Source: Ampelomyces quisqualis
Lineage: Eukaryota; Ascomycota; Dothideomycetes; Pleosporales; Phaeosphaeriaceae
Assembly (NCBI GenBank): GCA_018398575.1
Contig: JAGTXZ010000021.1
Span: forward strand, 1,240,001-1,304,000
Length of the DNA stretch: 64,000 nucleotides
Direction: 5' to 3'
The translations under genes and the position numbers were made by a program. Shown in pieces: positions 45,669-55,563 of this stretch (within the stretch, counting starts at the first letter, position 1; the number at the start of each line of letters is the position of its first letter). A model generated the notes under the pieces. That model was not told the DNA's origin. It made no database searches and worked only from the letters and a program-made list of their open reading frames with translations.

Positions 45669-47631
45669 CTACAGCCTCGCCTCTTCTGAAACTCTGTTAT
45701 CAGCAGACTTTCCCGTGAAGCCAACGCCTGCAGATGGCGCCTGCGTGCCACTCTTGTTCAAGATTTGCAGCTTCCTCAGCCTAGAGATGGGCTCATCGTC
45801 GTCGCGCTCACGAATGTAAAATGCCCAATCAGCCGTAGGGTCGATTTCCGTCTGACTGTATCCATTGCCCAGCCACGAGAAGCGATTGCCTGAGTATTTG
45901 ACGTCCCAATCTTCGAGGCGCAACTCCATGAGTGCTTCAATGTAGTGCAGTGTCGAGCCAGGCCACAGCGCGGTTACAGGACCTTCGGGACCAAGAACCT
46001 TGTACCATGATCGGCAGGGGTCTTGCCATACTGTGCGCTTCATGTAGTCATCCTTGAAGGCAAGGAAGTCATCGACCGCTTCGGCCTTGGGCGCAAAAGT
46101 CGAGATGTTGTGTGTTTGGAAGCGATCGATGAGCTTGCACATATAGTCTGCCTGGCATTCGATTGCACTCAACACCGGACCATTGCCGATTGGGCAGTTG
46201 GGGCCAAGGAAGATGAGATAGTTGGGGAAATCGGCAGCGGCTAGACCAAAGTAAGAACGGGGCTCCTTGGCCCAGCTGTCTTGTAGATTCTCTCCGGCGG
46301 TGTTCACGACCGGGAAACGAGGTTTGAACGAGGTGTTGAATCCGGTCGCACAAATGAGTACGTCTACGGGGTACTCTTCTCCGTTGCCACATTTGCAGCC
46401 ACGTTCAGTAATCTCAGTGATCTCTCCATACACTGTCTCGACGTTGTCTTTGCCGAGCGCTTCGAGGTATCCGACACCGGGCGTGAGGCGACGGCAGCCG
46501 ACATGCCAGTTCGGGATCAGCTTCTCCTCGAGATAGGGATTTGAGAGTTTTTCCGTCATTTGCTGTCGGAAGTATGCTTCGGTCTTGCTGTTGACATTGC
46601 TGTCCTTGAGGAAGATTCCAAATTGACCATTGAGTCCGCGCTCGATGTTTCTTCGGTATGCAGTCAAAGCACCGGGCTTGGTGGCGAATTCGTACTTCTC
46701 GTGCTCGGAGAATACGTGCTGCTCAAGGCCCTGAACAGGAGAAACCCAGGTTGGTTCTCGAATGAAGGTAGTCACCTTCTGGACGTGGACTTGAATTGTG
46801 GGAAGAACCTGAATGGCCGAGGATCTGTCTGCTTGTTAGCGGACGAAGTTGTGCAGAAATATTTTCACATTTACCCATTGCCAATAAGACCGACATGGCG
46901 GCCAGTCAGGTCAATTTTGTCGTCCCAATTTGCCGTGTGCAAAAGTGTGCCCTTGTACTTGTCGATGCCTGGAATGGCAGGCCATTGCCAGTTGTTCAGA
47001 ATGCCCGAGGCATTCACAAGGATATCACAATGATCGTTGACGATCTGACCACTAACAAGATCCTTGACTTGCACATCGTAACCGCCTTGAGATTTGTTCC
47101 AAGTTGCGCCTGCCACTTGATGTTGTGTCTTGACATATTTGTGAAGACGGTACTTTCGTGCAAAGTCGTTGAAATAGGCAAAGATTTCTTTTGAGCTTGC
47201 GTATACTGCAGACCAGTCAAGTTTGGGTTCGAATGACCATGTGTAGTTGTGTGCCGGGACGTCGCATGCGCATCTGAAGGATGAAATTAGCTTTCGCTTT
47301 TTGGTCGAATGACATGGCTGTATATGCATCATTACACCGGCTGCCCTGTGCAGGACGCAGGGCGGGCGTCGCGGCCCAAGGCGCCTCGGTTCGGCACTCA
47401 CCCTGGATATCGGTTCTCGAACCAAGTTCCTGATATTTCAGAGTTCTTTTCATACACCTGCAGGGTGTAGTTTGAAAAGTGCTTTTGAAGTTTATATGCC
47501 ATCAGAAGACCTGAAGCGCCAGCTCCAATGCAGATGACGCGAACATGTCGCTGTGCATGGATTGGACCCTTCAGCCGACGCTGAACATCTGTCTCTGGAC
47601 GAGCTGGTGTCGGTGCCAAAAAGTCCGCCAT
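45669..47631 (-). CDS. Baeyer-Villiger-type flavin monooxygenase with a PTS1-like C-terminus (594 aa)
   Basis: Exons are 47631-47402, 47273-46875 and 46824-45669 (595 codons), with introns of 128 and 50 bp. The joins restore ENRYPG-CACDVPAHNY and GLIGNG-SSAIQVLP, both core motifs. The FAD-binding motif is GAGASG near residue 38 and the NADPH-binding motif is GNGSSA. Between them is the Baeyer-Villiger fingerprint KGTLLHTANWD (consensus FxGxxxHxxxW). CATGFNTSFKP is the conserved C-terminal FAD segment. Enzymes of this class insert oxygen next to a ketone, giving an ester or lactone; some act as N-oxidases, and the fungal stcW/ethA-like branch acts on hydrophobic ketones. The last residues are EEARL; A-R-L fits the PTS1 pattern, suggesting peroxisomal import. 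A broken short-chain dehydrogenase lies just upstream on the same strand. Confidence 0.9.
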
Positions 47632-48156
47632 TGTGCGCTGATTAGACAACGAAAGCGTGCAATGGAAAGAGGTAAAGAGGAGGATGAGGAGGGAGGGATT
47701 GACAATACAAGTCTCATGTGCGACGAGTCCTGCGCTCCGCTCCCGTGTACCACCCACCCCATCGTTTCGAGCCATAGAGTCATGAGCAGCAACTCTCGCT
47801 GTCACCCTGACTCTACGCAGCATTGCGAGTCAGTGCCAGGCATCACAATCTGGGGATCCCGCACTACATGTGCTATGCGGGGTATCGGGATTCCTCTAGC
47901 GCGTGATAAAGCCAATCACCTTCTCGGGAGATGTACACAGTAGACCCACATGCAAGGACGTCTTCCGGGCTCTGCCGCCGGCCCCAAGGTTATGCTTGAT
48001 GCAGGTAACACGGTGGGAACGGGAGCTACGGATGGAACGACTTGCTCCATCGAAAGCAATGGCAAGTGCTGACATGGGAGAAATCCCCGTGGTGGAGTCG
48101 TCAACAGTGGTGAGGCAACTTGGTGTGCTGAAAATGGTTGAGATTAGCCTCGCCAC
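47632..48156. other. Promoter region of the monooxygenase and 3' flank of the SDR relic
   Basis: The frame upstream of 47631 is open but shows no family similarity. No repeat or regulatory site was recognised. Confidence 0.45.
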
Positions 48157-49000
48157 TTAGACTATCGAGTACCCTCCATCTGCGACCAGGGTCGCGCCGA
48201 CCATGTAACTGGCTGCGTCCGAGTGCAAGAAAGCAATGCAGTCGCCAATCTCTTCCATTTCGGATTATCTGTGAACGGGTACTTTTTTGCGCTCAGTCTC
48301 CATCATGTCACGTGTTGCCATGGTGTTCTGTACGAGTGGGGTCATGACGTATCCTGGGGCGATTGCGTTGATTCTGATACCTCTGTGAGCAAACTGCAGA
48401 GCATCGGACCTGGTTAGGCCAATGACAGCGTGTTTGCTTGTCGCATACGCTGTTGCTGGGACGTTGAGTGGCGGTGCCACCAGCCCGTACATGGAGGCGA
48501 CATTGACAATGGAACCGCGAGCGGAGCGGTGTGAATTGGAAAGCTTCTCCTGCTTGAGCATTTGGCGTATTTGGGCGCGTTGGCATTGCCAGACAGCGGT
48601 CGTGTTGACAGCAAGAACCTTTTCGAAGTCGTCTTGGGGATTAGGTCAGAGGTTTGGACCATGCCACCAATGCCGGCGTTGTTGACGGCATAATCGAGCC
48701 TGCCGAATTCCTTGACCGTCTTTTCTATGCTGTCGTCGATGGCCTTTTCATCAGTTACGTCGAGCTCGAATGGCTTGATAGACACGTTGGGCGCTATCTT
48801 ATGCAGCTCGCGGACAGTGGCGGTAACGGCGTTGCGGTCAAGGAGCGCGAAGGAACGGACGCCCTGACGAGCCAGAGAATAGGCCGTGTGCTGGCCGATG
48901 CCTTTGGGTGTCAATGGTGCTGCTGTCTTGCCGCGCGTCGGTGTTGCCCACCTGAGGCTGCGCCCGTGATGTAAGCCACGCCCTTCAAAGTGAAGGCCAT
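48157..49000 (-). pseudogene. Short-chain dehydrogenase/reductase with a frameshift and an in-frame stop
   Basis: It reads from Met at 49000 (MAFTLKGVAYITGAASG). A 50-bp intron at 48902-48951 joins to GIGQHTAYSLARQGVRSFAL, completing the TGxxxGIG cofactor motif; NNAG follows as YAVNNAGIGG. At about 48636-48639 a run of four G (C on the sense strand) is one short: the frame slips after SDLIP and resumes as QDDFEKVLAVNTTAVWQC. The catalytic region is then intact (Ser in GSIVNVASMYG, YATSK), as is NAIAPGYVMTP. A TAA at 48265-48267 replaces a codon before SEMEEIGDCIAF, after which the frame runs on to ADGGYSIV and the natural stop at 48157. Two independent lesions make decay likelier than sequencing error. 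Its ancestor would have oxidised an alcohol with NAD(P)+. Confidence 0.85.
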
Positions 49001-49304
49001 TTCGTGCTGCAGATGCCCAACTGGGCGTGGCACGACCGGAGACGGGTGAATGATGGGTGCACGTGAGCAGGCGTTCTGAACGTTTTCTCCTCGCCACGAC
49101 ACGCCCTTGTCTCATACATGATCCCGTTCTGGCGAGCTTACGGAGTACGTAAGTATTTTTGGGCCTGTATCCAAAGTAAAGCTCCGCCCATACTGCTGAG
49201 TAATCAGCTGACGTAATCATGTTTCATTGGCTAAGGGACTGTGTGGGGCGGCGTACTCCGTATGAGAAACTGAGATACACCCGCCCCGACCTGCGTCGCC
49301 GGCC
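49001..49304. promoter_or_regulatory. Divergent promoter region
   Basis: 304 bp between the SDR relic (minus) and the 632-aa gene (plus). No specific site was identified. Confidence 0.4.
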
Positions 49305-51203
49305 ATGGCACCAACCCCGCAGAGAAGCGCGCAGACCAGCAGCGAAGTCAAGAAACTGTACAAACAGAACGGCCCGCGGCTGCCGGAGCGCCAGCAGAAG
49401 CAGCTGGAGCGCGGCCACGAGCTTGATGTGCGCGCCGCCCGCGTGCGCGAGGCCGAAGAGCGGCGCCGCAGAGCCAGGAGGAAGCGAGAGGAGAAGGATG
49501 AGAAGGCGCAGGCCGCGCGCAAGCAGACGGGCGTGGGGCTGGCCACGCAGCTCATCGGCTACAGCCACACCCAGGCGCAGCTAAAGAGGGGCATGGAGGC
49601 CTTTCTGGGCGTCACCAGGCGCAAAGAGGACGCGCAGCTCTCCCAGCAGCTCCAAGCCATCGCCCACGTGATGGAGAAGGAGCCGTGGGACGACGACGAT
49701 GATGATGACGAGGAAGATGGCCATGGCGACACGCTCCCCGCAGAGCACCGTGTTGACCATGGCCTCAACAACAAGCTTCCTGCAGAGCCCTACGTCGACG
49801 ATGACCTCGACGACGATGCGCTGCTGCAGGCGCACGACCTGGCCATGTCCGATCCCGCTCGCCCTCCCACCCCAACCACGACCCGCGCAAACCCGGCGCC
49901 TGCCACCGAGGACGCCAACTTCACACGCCTCCACGGGCCCATGAACAGGTCAGTCGAGGCAGTCCTCGAGAAGCTGCCCGGGCCGCTGGTGGAGCTGCTC
50001 TCGGAAGACATCTCACTGGAGCCGCCACGCTGGAACCCTCCCCCTGGTCTTCTTCACAAGCTCAATCCCGTGGGTCTTCCACCACACCGTCTGCGCATCA
50101 AGGTCGGCAGCATTGTTGCTCTTATCTGCGACTGGACCATCAGCAGCCAGCTCTCCAAGAGCCAGCACCTCCGCATCGTACGCGTGGAAAAACATCGTCT
50201 CGAATGTCTGGTTCTTGATGGGCAGCTTGAGGGCACCAACGCGCTTCTCACCAGGCTCTCTTTCCCTGCCAAGTACAGAAACGACCCCTTGTGTCCCTTT
50301 CAGAGAACACAGTTTCCAATACGCGTCGCCACTGATTTCACCCCGCCAACCCATCAGCATGCTTCGCCCAAGATAGCCTTCAAGCTGCCTAGTGTGCCGA
50401 GCCATGTGCGCCCGTCGAGCCTGCCATCCTTAAGAATACCTACCTCTAGGTTCCCTCGGCCACCCGCGAACCGACCGTCAATCGCTACGGCAATATCGCC
50501 TGTACATGATGGTTGGGACGATTTCCTCGACAGCGGCACGCAAATAGCACGCGAACTGTCCGCGGATAGACCATTAGCGGAGCCCTTGCGAAAAAGCCCC
50601 AATACCATCACGCAGCCTGCAGCAGCAGAGACTGTACCGCCTCTCTCGACCCAAGATCTCGACTTCTCAATGGACGATCTTGAAGAAAGCCCTCCACCAA
50701 TCGACGTGAATCAGGCAGACATGAAGTCAACCAGGAACACGACTAGGACCCCGTTCATACCCAAGTTTGCCACGCCCACAGCAAAGCCACAAACTCCTGC
50801 TCCAGTTACACATACCTCCACTCACGCACTACCTTCAATCCGACAACATAGCGCCGACAAAGCTTCACTGCCCGTCAAAAAAATCAAGCGTCGGCTTCAA
50901 CAGAGCCTTCGGGTCAACAGTCCGTTCGACATGACAACTCTTAGGCCTTCCCAGAGACCTCCATCAGTTTCTGATCGACCAGGGTTCAAACAGAAGGCAG
51001 TCACGGCACCTTGGAGAGGCTCCCTGTCAACGCCCAAGCGGTCCTGTGCCGAATCAAGTCGTTCAACTTCTGGCTCAAGCAGCTTGCTTGGACTTAATGT
51101 TGTGACTGCGCTCAACGACTTTGGGATCTCGACGCAGGACGTCAATTCGTTCTTTGCTGATGACGATGAGCTGTACTCTGGATCACCACCTATTGTGGTG
51201 TGA
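49305..51203 (+). CDS. Protein with a Pif1-helicase-C-terminus-like fold in a disordered context (632 aa)
   Basis: Single exon from MAPTPQRSAQTSSEVKKLYK. Residues ~20-75 form a highly charged Arg/Glu coiled coil, followed by an Asp-rich run (seven D near residue 130). Residues ~256-345 resemble the SH3-like strand region at the C-terminal end of Pif1 helicases: PPHRLRIKVGSIVALI parallels the Pif1-type LxLKxGxxVMLL segment, LECLVLDGQLEGTNALLTRL parallels the middle strands, and PFQRTQFPIRVA parallels the FxRxQFPVxLAFAMT segment. No Walker motifs or other helicase blocks are present, so it is not a helicase. The rest is Pro/Ser-rich, ending with an acidic GISTQDVNSFFADDDELY tail that looks conserved. 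Function is unknown; nucleic-acid or partner binding is possible. Confidence 0.65.
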   Translation: MAPTPQRSAQTSSEVKKLYKQNGPRLPERQQKQLERGHELDVRAARVREAEERRRRARRKREEKDEKAQAARKQTGVGLATQLIGYSHTQAQLKRGMEAFLGVTRRKEDAQLSQQLQAIAHVMEKEPWDDDDDDDEEDGHGDTLPAEHRVDHGLNNKLPAEPYVDDDLDDDALLQAHDLAMSDPARPPTPTTTRANPAPATEDANFTRLHGPMNRSVEAVLEKLPGPLVELLSEDISLEPPRWNPPPGLLHKLNPVGLPPHRLRIKVGSIVALICDWTISSQLSKSQHLRIVRVEKHRLECLVLDGQLEGTNALLTRLSFPAKYRNDPLCPFQRTQFPIRVATDFTPPTHQHASPKIAFKLPSVPSHVRPSSLPSLRIPTSRFPRPPANRPSIATAISPVHDGWDDFLDSGTQIARELSADRPLAEPLRKSPNTITQPAAAETVPPLSTQDLDFSMDDLEESPPPIDVNQADMKSTRNTTRTPFIPKFATPTAKPQTPAPVTHTSTHALPSIRQHSADKASLPVKKIKRRLQQSLRVNSPFDMTTLRPSQRPPSVSDRPGFKQKAVTAPWRGSLSTPKRSCAESSRSTSGSSSLLGLNVVTALNDFGISTQDVNSFFADDDELYSGSPPIVV

Positions 51204-52374
51204 GGTCATACTATGTGCGGTTGGGATTGTGGGCATGGCCAGTCCTCTGTTGGCGTACTGGAAAGGATTGATACCCCGGGCGCGTGTCTTTCAACTACTC
51301 CCCTTTTCACTGTATCTGTCCTGGGCTTCTTTTGGTTGCTCCTTCGTTCAGCATAGTACAGTGCTCACTTCAGCAGGCTTTGAGTAACCTTTAAAAAGTC
51401 ACCTGCACGAGAGTGCAGCTATCTCAGAAGACGCAGCAAATACGCAACTTCAAATTGGATTTTCGCTTCCTAGCATTGAGTCGTCTCTGTCTTGGAACCC
51501 GTTCCACTCACTGCCTACATTGCTTCACATCTCGTGGCGTGCAACATATCCGCGACCAGGTATTTGGTCGTATCAAGACGTCATCACACGCCGCCGAGAC
51601 AGAATCGTTTACGATTCGCGGATCTGTTTGCTCCACTTGAGATGCCAGGAACAAATCGCCCGTCTTGGTTTTCCTTGGCGGTGTCAATCGTACACGAAGT
51701 ACCGGTTGGCGAAATAAATATGCCGAGCGCACTGCGTGCTGCAACAGTCTCGCTAGGAATATTTGTTTCCGTGCAAATCCGGGGTATGCAGCTCGATTTG
51801 AGGGGCACAAGTTACAACATAGATTGCATTGGGCCGATATTGCGTTCGAATTTCCACAAATTGTTTTGGGTCGACGCTTGACTGCCACAGATTTGCAACC
51901 ACAACTTACTCGGAAAGTGCAGAGTGATTACCCTGGTCCAACTTCGCGACAGATCGAAGCTGCATGATATTTGACCGAGCAATTTCACCTGGTGTCCAAG
52001 GTTTTGGCGCCTTCATTCGCCAGCGTTGCATGGTGAGTTGTTCAGATGAATCCTAACAAGCGAAAAAGGGCATGGTTGCAGATGCAGGGTATGAAACCCT
52101 GGCGCCGCAGTGCAATATGCCCGTAACATGTACCCTAGGCACCGCGAAATTCCGTAATATCTATTCGGACCAGGTCAAATGGTCGCAACCTTCCGAATAA
52201 GGCCTCGTGCTGCTCGATGACTGGACCAGCGGCAAACAAGCGCAGATAAAGTTTCACGCCATCGTGTACACAGCTGCGCTTTGATGGGGATTATGACAAT
52301 CCCGTCTTCATTTCGCTTGCTTGGGCTCCTGCTGGAAAGAGGAGCAATTCTTTCCGAAAGCCTCTGTCGTCCGA
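51204..52374. other. Intergenic region, no gene recognised
   Basis: 3' flank of the 632-aa gene and upstream region of the beta-helix gene. Overlapping short frames at 51490-51970 lack motifs and splice logic. Confidence 0.5.
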
Positions 52375-52380
52375 TATAAG
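52375..52380 (+). promoter_or_regulatory. Possible TATA box of the beta-helix gene
   Basis: TATAAG within GATATAAGTAG, about 75 bp upstream of the start codon at 52453. Confidence 0.4.
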
Positions 52381-52452
52381 TAGTGCCGTACGTTGTTGAC
52401 AAGGAACTTCGATCCACGGACAGACGATCAATATCCTGTACGCTCACTCAGC

Positions 52453-53568
52453 ATGGTTCACATTGTCGGCCTCGCCACAGCGCTCGCTCTCTTCTCTTCA
52501 GTCGCTGCTCAATGCGGCTCCGGAACACCCGATGCCACTGTAACAGTACGGCACTCTTTGATCAAACGTTGGAGTTGCTGATTAAATGACCAACAGGGCT
52601 CGGGAAGCTCGTTTGTGGCTAAGAAGGGGTCAAGCACTGTCTACACCGGAGACTACATCACCGCTATCCAGCGTGCAGTCGATTCTATTGGAAGTGGAAA
52701 ACGTGTGTCTGTCCTAGCATCTGGCTCGATTGGCGCCAGTACCATCACCATTCAAGCCGGCAAGACTTTTGAGGGTTGCGGTACCATCCAAGCCGCTGTC
52801 AGGACCGGAAGGGGTGCTATCGAAGTGACCGATGTGGCGAATGTCAAGATCCCGTACCTCACCATGACCGGCAGCGTGTACTTTGGTATGCGCTTCTCTG
52901 GAACATCCGGCCTCTCTCTTGGCGACATCACCTTCGACCTGACCGCTGGACTGGCCATTCGCTTCGACCGCGACCGTGCCGCCAACACCAACGTCAAGAT
53001 GGGCACCATCACCTGTAAGAGGGCCTCTTCTCACTGTGTTGAAACTTGGAACATCGACAAGCTCGAAATTGGGTCCGTCATCGCCCGGAACGTGGGAGAG
53101 TGTGGTCTGCTGCTCCAGAAGGTCACCAACGCCAACGTCGGTCTCGTTGATGGCGACAACGTCGCAGCCGGCAACGGGTACGCTACTCTTCGCTTTGCCA
53201 ACGAGGCCGGCAAGGTCAACGGCGGATATAACACCAACATCCGCATCAACCGCGTCAAGTCTCGTGGTGGCGGCCGCGGCATCTTCTGCGTTTCTCAATC
53301 TGGTGCTGCGGAAATTGGAACCGTTGATCTGGCCAACAATGGTAACAACGCTATCCTGATCGAAAACTGCTACAATGTCAACATCAGAGGCGGAACTATC
53401 AATGGCGGTGGCGAGGTCCGGCTCGCGGCTCGGACAGAGTTTGCAAACAGCAGAGACATTGCCATAACCGCGAAGGTAGACGGCACCACGGTCCGCGAAT
53501 CACCATGTGCTGCCAACAAGACGAAGTGGAACCTGACAGGCAACGCCTCCAAGAACATTTGTACCTAG
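52453..53568 (+). CDS. Secreted right-handed parallel beta-helix (pectin lyase-fold) protein (354 aa)
   Basis: Exons are 52453-52545 and 52597-53568; the 51-bp intron joins in phase 0 as DATVT-GSGSSFVAKK. The N-terminus MVHIVGLATALALFSSVAAQ is a signal peptide. The mature part is a regular series of short strands with recurring V/I-x-I and Gly-Asn turns (VKIPYLTMTGSVYFGMRFSG, IRFDRDRAANTNVKMGTI, GRGIFCVSQSGAAEIGTVDL, NAILIENCYNVNIRGGTING), the pattern of a right-handed beta-helix. About six Cys could form disulfides. Polysaccharide lyases and glycosidases share this fold, but I do not see the catalytic Asp pattern of GH28 or the PL1/PL3 residues, so enzymatic activity is not assigned. A cell-wall or plant-polysaccharide role is plausible. 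Confidence 0.82.
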
Positions 53569-55152
53569 TTTCGACGACAAATTGCTGTCGGGTGTGTTGT
53601 AAACGAGAATAAAAACCCTATCAACCTGTCTATACCGTGATACCTCCTTTTCTACCCCAAAGTATTCCGATTCCTCGTTCTTCGCGACGTGCTGAATCGC
53701 TGCTGGAAGCGACCACATCATCAGCCGCCCTGTATGGTTGATTCTACCCATAGCAAACTAGAGTTCTAGTGTAGACTATCTTAGCTTAGGTTAGGTTTTA
53801 TAGATAAACTAGGGTTGTAGGTAGGTGTAGTATTTTACTTCGATTGTAAAGGTTACAGCTTTCTATATATAAAAAAGTAGAATTTATTAGCACCTAGTTA
53901 CAAAGCAAATCATACAAGTTAAACATTGTAAGCTAGAAAAATTTGTGTGGAAAGTCTGTATACGTAATAGAATCTTGTGTTAGTAATACTCCTCGCATGA
54001 AGGTTAATGCTGAGCCTGATCACGTGATGTAATCACGTGATCACCTAGTCCGTGCAAAACCATCTAAACCCCTTTCCAACCAAAGCTGTAGACTAGAACA
54101 ACATAAATCAATTGAATACTATTTTACCTCTCTTCTCCTGCACTATCATACTAGAGCTTAGCTACCTATCGTGTTTTACGATAGATAGTCTATTTAACAT
54201 CTTGTGTATATTACGTTATCATTACTATCAATCACCTCGACAAGCATTTAACAAAGGAATTTAAAACCAGACGACGGAGATTAGGAAGGTAACAATTGAA
54301 CAGAGCAAACAAAGGACCTTAGAAGTCAGGCTAATCTTATGCGGCTCTTCTGCAAAACAAATTCTAGGTCACGTAACGTCGCTCTATGATCCTGCAGTCT
54401 GGCAACTCTATGAATGCAAGCCGGCACGGATGATAGGTGAAGACCGAGCCCTTTGGTGGAAAAGGTGATTGTTCCTGTATGACCGAGACGCCGCGAAATA
54501 CCTTCTCTAAGTTCGCGTTAGTAGAGTTCGAGGCTGCTGGGGTGATTGACTCGTATAGGTATTTGGTCGTTGGCCAGCTTTCTGTCCTCTGGAGACAAGT
54601 AAGCCCTATTCTGCGAATGTGTAAGCTCAGCTCTGTAGTACAGGTATGCTTATAAATACCGCTGCGCACGAATATGCTGTTACGATGGAGTGACTTTGCT
54701 CGTGATTCTGTTTCGGGCCGTGGAAAAATACGAAGACATCAGGATACCGGTATGCAACGCAGACGTTTTCGTGCTTTCGAACCACGCGTAGAGAGGCGGT
54801 AGTTATATCCGATATACCTTGTACTACAGCTTAGCAGATGGGGTTTGTCGAATTATGGCATCCCTAGCTACTGCTGTGCAAATTGGTCCCTACGAATGTC
54901 GTCGCGAATGGTTCAGTGGCAACTCTTGTTGAATCGATCAGATGCAGCCAAACAGCAGATACGCAACAGTTATGAAAATCACCAGGGTATATGATGTGAA
55001 CTCTAAACGTTGGCAATGGCACAATACAGGCGTCTTCGCAGCATGGTGTAGTTCTACAGGCTCTGCAGGGATTTAATGGATGTAAGCTCATTCAGCCTTT
55101 CTTTTTCTGACCTGTCCTGCTTGTCTAAACATGGTCTTAGGTCTATCTCATT
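53569..55152. other. AT-rich intergenic region with palindrome
   Basis: 53,760-54,260 is notably AT-rich with TAG-rich, RIP-like texture and no frame; it may be a decayed transposon, but ends could not be paired. A CACGTG palindrome is listed separately. 54,360-55,090 has only short motif-free frames. Confidence 0.45.
54017..54043. repeat. 27-bp near-perfect palindrome with CACGTG cores
   Basis: Arms TGATCACGTGAT (54017-54028) and ATCACGTGATCA (54032-54043) are exact inverted copies around GTA. The 12-mer GATCACGTGATC recurs at 56021-56032. Confidence 0.85.
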
Positions 55153-55563
55153 CTAGAGTTGCGCTTCCTGCCTGCTATTGAGAACTTCTGCCATATCAAA
55201 GTCTACAACTTCAATGTCACCATTCACAACTAACATGTTCCTCAACTCTGCATCCCCATGGACTATACAAGCCTGCGAGAGTTCTCCAAATGCTGGATTG
55301 ATTTTGTCCTCTAGCGCACTCAAACTCTCGTGTGCTTGCGCATAATTTCCCAAAGGCGTTCCATCTAGCGGTTCCAAGAGGTGGGCATTAAATGAATTCC
55401 TGCCTTTTCGTACTTTGACGACACCATAGTATCGTGGGATCAGCCGACCTTGGAGATGAGCTAATCTCCCATATATCTCGCCCTCATTCGCGAAAATTCG
55501 AGCATCGATATCTGGGCTTTCCGTCTTGAGGATAAATCCTTGAGGCAGGGTGCTGCAAGGCAT
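55153..55563 (-). CDS. Small protein-kinase-fold (APH/FunK1-like) protein, possibly truncated (136 aa)
   Basis: Starts MPCSTLPQGFILKTESPD. It contains the features of a minimal kinase-like fold: a strand with Lys (FILKTE), a helix Glu (ANEGEIYGRLAHLQG), the hinge region (NAHLLEPLDGTPLGNY), the catalytic loop ACIVHGDAELRNML (HGD with the downstream Asn) and the metal-binding VDFDMAEV. The length is well below a normal kinase (~250 aa). The Gly-loop is missing and there is little after the DFD motif, so it may be a fragment of a larger gene or one of the short kinase-like proteins common in fungi. Other frames immediately upstream are open, but none gives a Gly-loop. Function is unknown. Confidence 0.6.
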   Translation of the reverse strand: MPCSTLPQGFILKTESPDIDARIFANEGEIYGRLAHLQGRLIPRYYGVVKVRKGRNSFNAHLLEPLDGTPLGNYAQAHESLSALEDKINPAFGELSQACIVHGDAELRNMLVVNGDIEVVDFDMAEVLNSRQEAQL

